NCBI RefSeq assembly: GCF_003234565.1
Contig: NZ_QKTU01000005.1
Location: forward strand, 123,259-187,258
DNA length: 64,000 nt
DNA from: Curtobacterium sp. MCBD17_013
Lineage (GTDB): Bacteria > Actinomycetota > Actinomycetes > Actinomycetales > Microbacteriaceae
Reading direction: 5' to 3'
The stretch's first letter is position 1. Every line of letters begins with the position of its first letter. Both the position numbers and the translations under genes were made by a program. Under the pieces are notes generated by a model that saw only the letters and a program-made list of their open reading frames with translations, was not told the DNA's origin and did no database searches. Shown in pieces: positions 46,578 to 54,147 of this stretch.

Positions 46578-48125
46578 TCAGCGGCCGGCGGAGTACAGCG
46601 CGCTGACCTGGGCAGCCGACAGGGCCGAGTTGTAGACCGCGACGTCGTCGAGGTCGCCCTTGTAGTAGTTGCTCGTGGGCGCGTTCTGCCAGCCGCTCAG
46701 GTTGTCGTACCCGATGCGCCACCAGCCGGAGTCGGGCTCGGCAGCGGTGTTCGTGTTCGTGGCGACGCTGACGCCGTCGACGTAGAGGACCATGCCGCTC
46801 GACGACATCGTGCCGACCACGTGGTGCCACCGGCCGTCCGTCACCGTCTTGGTCGACGTGAGCGTGATGTTGCCGCTGTTGTAGACGCTGAACGAGACGG
46901 CGCCCGCCGAGTTGATGTACAGCTGTCGGTCGTACGCGCTCGAGCTGCCCGTCTGGCTGTTGCCGAAGCCGATGACCTTGCCCGCGGCGGTGGAGGTCCG
47001 GATCCACGCCTCGACCGTGAACACGGAGGGGGCGGTGATCTTGGTGGTGGACGTCGAGGTGACCTGACCGGTCGCGCCGTCGAGCGTCACGTACGGGCTC
47101 GAACCGCACGTGCCGGCGACGCGGGTGACACCGCTCGACAGCGTGGCCGTCGTGCCGCTGGAACCGAGGTCGGTCTCGCTCGTGCCCGACGCCGCGTTGA
47201 ACGCGTAGTCGATCGTCGGCGAGTAGGTCACGGTGCGACCGAGGCAGGAGAACGACGAGGCGGCCCCGAAGGACGCGCTCGTGGAGGTCATGGCGCCGAA
47301 GGGCGCGGCCTCGGCCTTGCTCGGCAGGAGCAGTCCGGTCCCGACGGCGGCGAGCACGACGGCCGAGCCGACGATGAGGGCGAACAGGCGAGCGGGGAGA
47401 CGGCGACGTCCCTCCCGGCCCTGTGCCGCGGGGGCACCGGACGGCACGTCCGCGTCGTCGTCCTCGTCCTCGTCGACGAGGACGGGGATGAGCAGGTCGT
47501 CGACGTCGTCCGGGAGGCCCTCCCCGGCTTCGTCGTCGTCCGTCGCGGCGACGACGGGGCCGCGACGGAGCGGTGCGTCGATCGTGGACAGGAACGCCAT
47601 GGCGGTGAGCGCGAGGACGAGGATCGCGACCTTCTTCCACTCACCGTCGCGGAGCCACATGACGGGCATCCCGATGTACGGCACGCGGATGAACCCGACA
47701 CCGTGGACGGCGCTGCGCGTGATCGGCGTGGAGTCCGCCTGCGGGTTGGCGTCGCCCTTGGTGATGATCTGGCCGTCCTCGCCCGCCTCGTGGAAGCGGT
47801 GGAGACGGAGCTCGCCCGGCTGGTCGGGGTCGTCGTACAGCAGGACCTGACCGAGGTGGAGGGAGGTCGGCGCGACCGGCTTCGAGACGACGACGTCGCC
47901 CGGCTGGAGGCGCGGCTCCATCGAACCCGTCATGACGGTGGTGGGGTGCCAGCCGATGACGGCCGGTGCCACGGCCCAGAGCGCCATGCCGAGGATGGTG
48001 GCGATGACGCCGCGTGCGACGGTGGCGATGACCAGGCGGTTCCAGTCGCGCAGGTCACGGAGCCGGTCCACGCGCACCGCGGGCACCGCGGCGGGGGCCG
48101 GGATGGCGATGTTGGTCGTGGTCAT
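46578..48125 (-). CDS. SipW-type signal peptidase I fused to a LamG domain
   Basis: 515 residues. Residues 33-57 are membrane helix 1; 58-162 form an extracellular peptidase domain with catalytic Ser68 in TGSMEP, His109 in RLHRFH (His instead of Lys marks the ER/SipW type), and TKGDAN at 122-127. Helix 2 is 163-181, then an acidic cytoplasmic linker (182-246), helix 3 (247-267), and an extracellular C-terminal LamG/concanavalin-like domain from about 300 (FTVEAWIRTS, GRWHHVVGTM, VYNSALSAAQVSALYSAG). SipW processes TasA/camelysin-type proteins. The upstream gene encodes such a substrate. The fusion to LamG is unusual. A PSKAEAAPFG motif after helix 3 looks like a cleavage site. Confidence 0.9.
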   Translation of the reverse strand: MTTTNIAIPAPAAVPAVRVDRLRDLRDWNRLVIATVARGVIATILGMALWAVAPAVIGWHPTTVMTGSMEPRLQPGDVVVSKPVAPTSLHLGQVLLYDDPDQPGELRLHRFHEAGEDGQIITKGDANPQADSTPITRSAVHGVGFIRVPYIGMPVMWLRDGEWKKVAILVLALTAMAFLSTIDAPLRRGPVVAATDDDEAGEGLPDDVDDLLIPVLVDEDEDDDADVPSGAPAAQGREGRRRLPARLFALIVGSAVVLAAVGTGLLLPSKAEAAPFGAMTSTSASFGAASSFSCLGRTVTYSPTIDYAFNAASGTSETDLGSSGTTATLSSGVTRVAGTCGSSPYVTLDGATGQVTSTSTTKITAPSVFTVEAWIRTSTAAGKVIGFGNSQTGSSSAYDRQLYINSAGAVSFSVYNSGNITLTSTKTVTDGRWHHVVGTMSSSGMVLYVDGVSVATNTNTAAEPDSGWWRIGYDNLSGWQNAPTSNYYKGDLDDVAVYNSALSAAQVSALYSAGR

Positions 48126-48185
48126 GACTCGTTCCTCGGGGGCGGCACCGCTGGTGGTGGATCGGGCTGGTGGGTGGTGCTGGGT

Positions 48186-48292
48186 GGGAGGTCGTGCCTC
48201 CCGGTCGACGGTGGTGGTGTCGGCGGGACCGGGCGCAGTGGGGGCGCGCCCGGTCCCACCGGTCCTGACCGCTCGCCGTCACGGGCGGTCAG
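48186..48292 (-). promoter_or_regulatory. Three consecutive hairpins between the TasA-like gene and sipW
   Basis: In transcription order: CTGACCGC pairs with GCGGTCAG (48265-48292), GGGACCGGGCGC pairs with GCGCCCGGTCCC (48225-48257), GGGAGG pairs with CCTCCC (48186-48202). None has a T tract. They fill the 178-base gap and could act as a partial terminator that keeps the peptidase at a lower level than its substrate. Confidence 0.55.
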
Positions 48293-48303
48293 GAGGTGGG
48301 GGC

Positions 48304-48903
48304 TCAGCTGTTCTGGGCCTCCCAGGTGAGGCCGAGCGCCGCCGTGCCGGCCTGCGCCGAGTTCGGGGTGGTCGACGAGACCGTGTAGGTGACCTGGTAG
48401 ACGCGCGACTCCGAGGCGGAGCCGGTCGGGGTCCAGGTGCCGAGGCCGTTGCTGTAGTTCGTGTACGAGGACGCGAAGTTCGCGAGCGTGCCCGTGTAGA
48501 GCGTGCCGTTGGTGCTCGAGGGGGTGAAGCCCGTGCAGCTGCCGAAGCCGCCGCCGGTGCCCTGCTGGACCGAGATGTTCACGTAGGACGAGAGCCCGTT
48601 CGTGGTGGCCGCGCTCGTGCCGTAGAGCTTGACGGCCGAAGCGAGCGAGCCCGTCGAGGTGACGGTGATGCAGTTCGAGCCGGTCGAACCCGGCTTGAGG
48701 TTGGTGGCCGAGAAGAGCGCGGTGTTCGCGTCGTCGTCCGAGAGGGCGACGGTCCCGGCGGTCCAGTTGCTGGTGGGGTTCACCGTCGTGGCGGAGAAGG
48801 CCGAGTACGAGGCGGTGGAGACGACGACGCCGGAGGCGATCAAGGCGGCGGGGATGGCGATCCAGGCGGCGACACGGGCGGTGCGGGGGCTGACGCGGGG
48901 CAT
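48304..48903 (-). CDS. TasA/camelysin-like secreted protein with SipW-type signal peptide
   Basis: 199 residues. An Arg-containing N-terminus, hydrophobic core (VAAWIAIPAALIASGVVVST) and the sequence ASYSAFSATTVNPTSNWTAG after it match the SipW-dependent signal type, where mature proteins start with an AxFS-like motif followed by N-x-F/WTAGT. The mature part is Ser/Thr/Gly rich, likely all-beta, with two cysteines. Such proteins form fibres in biofilm matrix (TasA of Bacillus) or are metalloprotease-like camelysins; no HEXXH is present here. AAGGAG precedes the ATG. The specialised peptidase is next in the operon. A structural matrix or surface fibre is the best guess. Confidence 0.82.
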   Translation of the reverse strand: MPRVSPRTARVAAWIAIPAALIASGVVVSTASYSAFSATTVNPTSNWTAGTVALSDDDANTALFSATNLKPGSTGSNCITVTSTGSLASAVKLYGTSAATTNGLSSYVNISVQQGTGGGFGSCTGFTPSSTNGTLYTGTLANFASSYTNYSNGLGTWTPTGSASESRVYQVTYTVSSTTPNSAQAGTAALGLTWEAQNS

Positions 48904-48951
48904 GACGGTACTCCTTGCGATGTGGTCTGCGATGGGGCGCTTGGTACGACC

Positions 48952-49035
48952 ATCAAGTTACTTTGCCATCGTGCTGCTTACAACCCGAGCCATACCCCCA
49001 CTGCTGGGGACATGGCTTGATTATCAAGATACTTG
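48952..49035. promoter_or_regulatory. Divergent promoter region with MarR-type boxes
   Basis: On the minus strand TTGTAA (48978-48983), 17 bases and TAACTT (48955-48960) form a good promoter for the TasA-like gene. ATCAAGTTACTTTG (48952-48965) covers that -10. A second site ATCAAGATACTTG (49023-49035) overlaps the palindrome CTTGATTATCAAG (49016-49028), with GATACT as a possible -10 for the MarR gene on the plus strand. The shared half-site is CTTGA/TCAAG. This AT-rich patch stands out from its surroundings. Confidence 0.65.
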
Positions 49036-49109
49036 CTGATCGAGGTGCGCCGAGCGAGGATGGAGTGCCGGCGGGAGCACGCTCGGCGCCGCCGACGATC
49101 AGGGACGAC

Positions 49110-49631
49110 ATGACGGACACCACCACCACGGCCACGGACAGGGCCCCGGGCACGGACGCGGGCACGGACGCGGCGGCACTCGCCCGCGTGCTCAACGCGT
49201 ACCGCCTCATGCAGGTGCACCACGCCCGCGTGCTGACCCGCGAGAGCGCCGCGCGCGGACTCAACGCCACGGACGCGCGCTTCGTGTTCTTCCTCTCGGT
49301 CGCGGAGGCCGGCGTCACCCCGAAACAGGCGAGCGAGTACCTCGCACTCTCGACCGGTGCCACCACGAACCTCGTCGACCGCCTGGTCGACCGCGGGCAC
49401 ATCGAGCGACGCCCGAACCCGGAGGACCGGCGGAGCGTCCTCCTGCAACTCACGCCGACGGGGGCCGAGACCGCCGAGCAGATCGGGGTCGTCTACCGCG
49501 CGGCGTTCGAGTCCGGGATCCCCACCGAGTACCTCGTCCCGCTCGCGCGGGCGTTCGAGCAGGTCGCCGCGCGCCTGGGCGAGTGCGCCAGCGCCGACGG
49601 CTGCCCGGACGCGGTCCACGCCGCGGGCTGA
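49110..49631 (+). CDS. MarR family transcriptional regulator, divergent from the TasA-like operon
   Basis: 173 residues. The ATG at 49110 follows AGGGACG; a longer frame from 48915 is a GC artefact that spans the promoter. The winged helix is VTPKQASEYLALSTGATTNL followed by VDRLVDRGHIERRPNPEDRR. The divergent layout and the paired TCAAG boxes make it the likely repressor of the TasA-SipW operon and of itself. The signal is unknown. Confidence 0.92.
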   Translation: MTDTTTTATDRAPGTDAGTDAAALARVLNAYRLMQVHHARVLTRESAARGLNATDARFVFFLSVAEAGVTPKQASEYLALSTGATTNLVDRLVDRGHIERRPNPEDRRSVLLQLTPTGAETAEQIGVVYRAAFESGIPTEYLVPLARAFEQVAARLGECASADGCPDAVHAAG

Positions 49632-49692
49632 TCCTCCACAGTGTCCCGGGTCCGCCCGTCCACCGTCGGCGCCCGGGGCTAGCGTGGCGGAC

Positions 49693-50202
49693 ATGACACC
49701 AGCAGAACTCCTCGCCGAAGCGTTCGCCCGCGTCCCCGAGACCGTCGAACGCGCCGTCCGGAACCTGTCGGAGGACCAGCTCGCCGCTCGGCCCGCCGCC
49801 GGTGCGAACACGCTCGCCTGGCTCGCCTGGCACATCGCCCGCGGGCAGGACGCGCAGATCGCCGACCTCACCGGCAGCGAGCAGGTGTGGACGAGCGACG
49901 GCTGGTACGACCGGTTCGGCCTGCCGTTCCCGGCCGACGCGCTGGGGTACGGCATGTCCCGCGACGACGTCGGACGGGTCCGCGCATCGTCCGACCTGCT
50001 GCTCGGTTACCTCCGCGCGACCACCGCCCGGACACTCGAGTACGTCCGGGGCCTCGCACCCGAGGACCTCGACGCCGTGGTCGACGAGGCATGGGACCCG
50101 CCCGTGACCGCCGGCGTCCGCCTCGTCAGCATCCTCGACGACTGCGTCCAGCACGCTGGACAGGCCGGGTACGTCCGCGGGCTCCTCTTCTTCGTGTCCT
50201 GA
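49693..50202 (+). CDS. DinB family protein (DUF664-like)
   Basis: 169 residues, four-helix DinB fold. Metal-binding histidines appear in LAWLAWHIARGQ near 43 and DDCVQHAGQAGYVRG near 154. Actinomycete members of this superfamily are often mycothiol-dependent S-transferases or isomerases, so detoxification is a fair inference. TAGCGT at 49680-49685 places the mRNA start at or one base before the ATG. The gene is convergent with the helicase, with a shared terminator. Confidence 0.85.
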   Translation: MTPAELLAEAFARVPETVERAVRNLSEDQLAARPAAGANTLAWLAWHIARGQDAQIADLTGSEQVWTSDGWYDRFGLPFPADALGYGMSRDDVGRVRASSDLLLGYLRATTARTLEYVRGLAPEDLDAVVDEAWDPPVTAGVRLVSILDDCVQHAGQAGYVRGLLFFVS

Positions 50203-50219
50203 CGCGCAGGTGGGGAACG

Positions 50220-50261
50220 ACGGGAGGGACGGCGCGGGTCACCCCGCACCGTCCCTCCCGT
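50220..50261. terminator. Bidirectional terminator, DinB and helicase genes
   Basis: ACGGGAGGGACGG pairs with CCGTCCCTCCCGT, extended by GCGGG/CCCGC around a short loop. It ends both the plus-strand DinB gene and the minus-strand helicase gene and is a CGGGAGG-family element. Confidence 0.75.
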
Positions 50262-50279
50262 CCGTGATCGCGCCCGGCC

Positions 50280-52466
50280 TCAGCGCTGGGCGAGCTCCGT
50301 GACGAGCGCGTCGCCGGGAGCGACGGGCGTCATCGGGGCGTCGATCTCGGCGCGCTCGAGCATGCCCTCCATCTTCCGGACGCGGTTCCGCGTGACGAGG
50401 GTCACGACGGTGCCCTCCTTGCCGGCACGGCCGGTGCGCCCCGCGCGGTGTGTGTACGTCTTGTACTCGTCCGGCAGGTCCGCCTGGATGACGAGCGAGA
50501 CGTCGTCGACGTGGATGCCGCGCGCCGCGACGTCCGTGGCGACCAGGACGTTCACCCGGCCGCTCGTCAGGAGCGACAGGTTCCGGGTGCGTCGGGACTG
50601 GTTGAGGTCGCCGTGCAGGCTCGTCGCCCGGATGCCGGCGTCCTCGAGCTGGTCGGCCAGACGCTCGGCGTAGGCACGGGTCCGCGCGAACACCACGGTC
50701 TTGCCGTCGCCGCTCGCGAGTTCCTCGATGACGCGGTCCTTCTCGCGCTGCTCGACGACGAGGACCTGGTGGTCGATCGTCGAGGACGCCTGGTTCTCCC
50801 CGAGGACCTCGTGCACGGACGGCTCGACGAGGAACTCGTCGACGAGCGCGGCGACCTGGGTGTCGAGCGTCGCGCTGAACAGCAGCTTCTGCGCGCGCGC
50901 ACCGGTCGGCGTGACGTCGGCGGTCGCCTGGAGGATGCGCCGGACGGGCTCGAGGAACCCGAGGTCGCACATGTGGTCGGCTTCGTCGAGCACGGTGACG
51001 ACGACCTCGCTGAGGTCGAGGCGGCCCTGCTCCATGAGGTCCTCGATGCGACCCGGCGTGCCCACGATGATGTCGACACCGCGCTGCAGCGCGCCCACCT
51101 GACGGCCCTGCGGCACCCCGCCGTAGATCTGGGTCGTGAACAGGCCCACCGCACGGGCGATCGGCTGGACGGTGCGGTCGATCTGCAGCGCCAGCTCGCG
51201 CGTCGGCGCCAGGATGAGCGCACGGGGGTTGCGGCCCATCCGGCGGTTCTTGCCCCCACCGTTCTCCATGAGCTTCTCGACGAGGGGCGCGCCGAACGCG
51301 ATCGTCTTGCCGGAGCCCGTGCGGCCTCGACCGAGCACGTCCTTGCCAGCGAGGACGTCCGGGATCGTCGCGGCCTGGATCGGGAACGGACGATCCGCGC
51401 CGAGCTCCGCGAGCACCCGCACGATGTTGGAGCCGATGCCGAGGTCGCCGAAGGTCACGCCCTCGACGTCCGCGGCGACGGTGGCATCGGCCTGGAGCTT
51501 CTCGAGCTTGACGTCGTCCGCAGGCACGTAAGCGGGACGGTCCTCACGGGCATCGCCGAAGTGGCGGCCCGAGCGCTCTGCGGCGCGCGGGGTGCGACCG
51601 GTCCGGTCATCGCGGTCGAACGAACGCTGCGGCCGGTCGTTCCGGTCGTTCCGGTCGAACGAACGCTGCGGCCGGTCGTCCCGGTCGTACGAGCGCTGCG
51701 GCCGGTCGCTCCGGTCGAACGAACGCTGCGGCCGGTCGCTCCGGTCGTTCCGATCGAACGAACGCTGCGGCCGGTCGCTCCGGTCGTTCCGATCGAACGA
51801 ACGCTGCGGCCGGTCGCTCCGGTCGCTCCGGTCGAACGAACGTCCACCACGGTCATCCCGGTCGTACGACCGCTGCGGCCGGTCGCTCCGGTCGTTCCGG
51901 TCGAACGAACGCTGCGGCCGATCGTTCCGGTCGCTGCGATCGAACGAACGCTGCGGCCGGTCGTTCCGGTCGTACGAGCGCTGCGGCCGGTCGTCCCGGT
52001 CGAACGAGCGCTGCGGCCGGTCGCTCCGGTCGTTCCGGTCGAACGAACGCTGCGGCCGGTCGCTCCGGCCGTACGAGCGGCCGCCACGGTCATCTCGGTC
52101 GTTGGGACGCTGCGGCCGGTCGCTCCGGTCGTACGACCGGCCGCCCCGGTCGCTCCGGTCGTACGACCGGCCGCCGCGGTCGTCCCGGTCGGACGACCGC
52201 GCGCCGCGCCGGTCGTCGCGCGGGAACCGCCCGCGGCTGCGGTCGTCGTCGTTGCTGCGCGGCTCCCAGTTCGGGCGGCCGGAGCGCTCCCCGGACGCGG
52301 CGCGGTCGCGGCGCTCCGCCGCGTCCCACCGCGCCTTCTGGCGACCAGCGGACGGCTCCTCGGCACGGTAGCCGCGGTGCTTCGGGCTCCGCGAGGCAGG
52401 GGTGCCGTTCGCGTGGCGGGCGGTGTTGTCGGCGCGCGAGGGCGCGCCCTTCTTGAAGGGGGACAT
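50280..52466 (-). CDS. DEAD-box RNA helicase with long RS/D repeat N-terminal arm
   Basis: 728 residues. The C-terminal half is a standard DEAD-box core: Q motif region [39 protein letters not shown] in LFSATLD, and HRAGRTGR. The N-terminal 290 residues are disordered and made of some twenty repeats of the type [11 protein letters not shown] and [11 protein letters not shown], far longer than in most bacterial members. Arg/Gly/Asp-rich arms bind RNA and promote condensates in other DEAD-box proteins. The start at 52466 begins [12 protein letters not shown] 160-base 5' UTR precedes it, consistent with cold-shock control. It likely acts in RNA decay or ribosome assembly. Confidence 0.93.
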   Translation of the reverse strand: MSPFKKGAPSRADNTARHANGTPASRSPKHRGYRAEEPSAGRQKARWDAAERRDRAASGERSGRPNWEPRSNDDDRSRGRFPRDDRRGARSSDRDDRGGRSYDRSDRGGRSYDRSDRPQRPNDRDDRGGRSYGRSDRPQRSFDRNDRSDRPQRSFDRDDRPQRSYDRNDRPQRSFDRSDRNDRPQRSFDRNDRSDRPQRSYDRDDRGGRSFDRSDRSDRPQRSFDRNDRSDRPQRSFDRNDRSDRPQRSFDRSDRPQRSYDRDDRPQRSFDRNDRNDRPQRSFDRDDRTGRTPRAAERSGRHFGDAREDRPAYVPADDVKLEKLQADATVAADVEGVTFGDLGIGSNIVRVLAELGADRPFPIQAATIPDVLAGKDVLGRGRTGSGKTIAFGAPLVEKLMENGGGKNRRMGRNPRALILAPTRELALQIDRTVQPIARAVGLFTTQIYGGVPQGRQVGALQRGVDIIVGTPGRIEDLMEQGRLDLSEVVVTVLDEADHMCDLGFLEPVRRILQATADVTPTGARAQKLLFSATLDTQVAALVDEFLVEPSVHEVLGENQASSTIDHQVLVVEQREKDRVIEELASGDGKTVVFARTRAYAERLADQLEDAGIRATSLHGDLNQSRRTRNLSLLTSGRVNVLVATDVAARGIHVDDVSLVIQADLPDEYKTYTHRAGRTGRAGKEGTVVTLVTRNRVRKMEGMLERAEIDAPMTPVAPGDALVTELAQR
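51600..52210. repeat. Tandem coding repeats in the helicase gene
   Basis: CGGTCGAACGAACGCTGCGG and close variants recur with 24-39 base spacing across 600 bases, encoding the DRPQRSF units. Unit lengths are multiples of three, so copy changes keep the frame. On the plus strand they create a spurious frame of RSNERCGRS repeats. Confidence 0.85.
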
Positions 52467-52631
52467 GCGAGTTCTTTCCGGCGTGCAGACATGCCGCAGG
52501 ACCCGAGGCGCCGTCGGCCGGATCGAAGTGCGGGGAGGGGGTCCGTCCCGTCGTGATCGACGTGACTCCAGCCCTCGAGACACACACACCCGTCGCGGCC
52601 ACATGCCGCGCTGTCGAGAGCTGACCTACCT

Positions 52632-52660
52632 ACATTAGTCGCGAACCCGGAGGGACGCCA
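52632..52660 (-). promoter_or_regulatory. Candidate promoter of the DEAD-box helicase
   Basis: TAATGT (minus strand, 52637-52632) is a good -10; 17 bases upstream lies TGGCGT, a weak -35. The transcript would carry about 160 bases of untranslated leader with GTGTGTGTGT. It lies beside the divergent leaderless promoter (TAGGTT) of the esterase gene. Confidence 0.45.
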
Positions 52661-52694
52661 GCCCCGCACGGATGCTCCCGATAGGTTGGGCGCG

Positions 52695-53756
52695 ATGCCG
52701 TCTCCCGTCCGTCAGCGCCGTCACGCCCCCGGTGTCGCACGCGTCGGGGACCACCGACGGCTCCCGGCCCTCACCACGGTCGCGCTCGCGCTCGTGCTCG
52801 TGCTCACCGGATGCGTCCAGGGCCCCACCGGCGACACGAACGCCACGGTCGACGCGGGACCGGTGATCTACCCGCTGTCGCTGCGGTACCCGGACGTCCG
52901 GACCGTGTCCGACGTCGCATACGGCGAGGACCGGCTGCAGCGCCTCGACGTCTGCCTGCCCGCCGGGCACGAGGCCGCCGCGGCGACCGCGACCGCGACC
53001 GCTGCGCCCCTGCCGGGTGGCGGGGTCGGCGCGCAGGCGGGACAGGGCACCACCGACCGCCCTGCCGTCATGATGATCCACGGCGGCAGCTGGTCACACG
53101 GTGACAAGGCGACCGCGGCCTACCACGCGGTGTGCGAGTACTTCGCATCCCAGGGCTTCGTGGTGTTCGACGTCGACTACCGCCTGGCGCCGACGGACCC
53201 GTTCCCCGCCGGACTCGACGACGTCCGGCGCGCCCTCGACTGGGTGTTCCGCACGACGACGCTCAACCGGTTCCGCGTCGACCGGGAACGCGTGGGGGTG
53301 TTCGGCGGGAGCGCCGGCGGGAACCTCGCCGCGATGCTCGCGGTGCAGGACCACGCGTCGACCGCGTACGCGAACGGGGACCGGATCCGGGCCGTCGCGG
53401 AGCTGAGCGGGCCCTCGGACCTGACCGCGGCCTCCACGGGCGCCGGCGGCGTGACGCCGTCGTTCGCTCGGAAACAGCTGCTCTACCTGGGATGCACCCG
53501 CTACGCCGACTGTCCGGCGGCGCGGCGGGCCTCCCCCGTCGACGACGTGACCGCGCAGACCCCGCCCTTCTTCATCGGGCACAGCACCCACGAGTTCATC
53601 CCGCTGTGGGAGTCGCAGCACCTGGCGCGCGCCCTGCGACGGCACGGCGTCCCCGTGACCCTCGTCGAGGTCCGCGGCACCGCGCACTCGATCGCGCAGC
53701 TCGACCGCGCGATGAGCGAACGGGTCGTCGCGTACTTCCGTCGCCGACTCGGCTGA
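52695..53756 (+). CDS. Lipoprotein alpha/beta hydrolase (esterase)
   Basis: 353 residues. The signal peptide ends in lipobox LTGC with Cys40, so the enzyme should be anchored outside. The catalytic domain has the oxyanion motif [10 protein letters not shown] near 132-141 and the elbow [11 protein letters not shown] near 209-219, as in carbohydrate and lipid esterases (BD-FAE/HSL-like). The His is probably in GTAHSIAQ near 329. TAGGTT at 52682-52687 places the mRNA start next to ATG 52695, so a leaderless mRNA is likely. The mature part starts with an Ala/Thr-rich linker and a second internal linker ([14 protein letters not shown]). Confidence 0.88.
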   Translation: MPSPVRQRRHAPGVARVGDHRRLPALTTVALALVLVLTGCVQGPTGDTNATVDAGPVIYPLSLRYPDVRTVSDVAYGEDRLQRLDVCLPAGHEAAAATATATAAPLPGGGVGAQAGQGTTDRPAVMMIHGGSWSHGDKATAAYHAVCEYFASQGFVVFDVDYRLAPTDPFPAGLDDVRRALDWVFRTTTLNRFRVDRERVGVFGGSAGGNLAAMLAVQDHASTAYANGDRIRAVAELSGPSDLTAASTGAGGVTPSFARKQLLYLGCTRYADCPAARRASPVDDVTAQTPPFFIGHSTHEFIPLWESQHLARALRRHGVPVTLVEVRGTAHSIAQLDRAMSERVVAYFRRRLG

Positions 53757-53777
53757 CGCCCGACAGGGACATGACGA

Positions 53778-53809
53778 CGGCCCCGCTCCTCCCGGGAGGA
53801 ACGGGGCCG
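53778..53809. terminator. Terminator after the lipoprotein esterase
   Basis: CGGCCCCGCTCCTCCC at 53778-53793 is inverted at 53794-53809 (GGGAGGAACGGGGCCG) with one mismatch. It separates convergent genes. Confidence 0.7.
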
Positions 53810-53825
53810 CTTCCGTGGGAAGGTG

Positions 53826-54080
53826 TCAGTCCCAGCCGCGCGGGTCCTCGTCGGTCGCGGTGACCCAGTCGAGGAGCACGGCGGCGAGGGAGCAGATGAA
53901 CGCGATCGCCGCGACCTCCGCGACGATCGAGCGGTGGTGCTCGACCACACCGAGCGCGGCGAACACCACGGTGACGATGAACGAGATGCCGAGCAGCAGC
54001 TCCGCACCGGTGTGGATGTACGTCATCCCGGACCACTCGGTGGTCGCGCGCTGGGCTCTCGGGACGTCGCGGATGGTCAC
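53826..54080 (-). CDS. Small two-helix membrane protein, 84 aa
   Basis: Two helices, about 26-46 (ELLLGISFIVTVVFAALGVV) and 52-72 (VAEVAAIAFICSLAAVLLDW), and a short acidic tail. The start is uncertain: GTG 54080 gives VTIRDVPRAQRATTEWSG ahead of the ATG at 54026. I prefer the longer form because its extra residues look conserved in composition, but there is no ribosome binding site for either. The gene follows the RND pump by 67 bases on the same strand. Function unknown. Confidence 0.6.
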   Translation of the reverse strand: MTIRDVPRAQRATTEWSGMTYIHTGAELLLGISFIVTVVFAALGVVEHHRSIVAEVAAIAFICSLAAVLLDWVTATDEDPRGWD

Positions 54081-54147
54081 GACCACCAGTGTCGGCGGTG
54101 GGAGCACCCTGTGACAGTCCCGAGAGCGGGTGCCGCTCGGTCGGGGG

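Noticed and set aside
48915..49109. N-terminal extension of the MarR protein
   Set aside because: The extension would cover the divergent promoter and has no ribosome binding site; the family begins near ATG 49110.
51600..52210. CRISPR array
   Set aside because: The repeats are coding, in frame and lack unique spacers of constant length; no cas genes are present.
51592..52371. Plus-strand frame of RSNERCGRS repeats
   Set aside because: It is the mirror of the tandem repeats in the helicase gene on the other strand.
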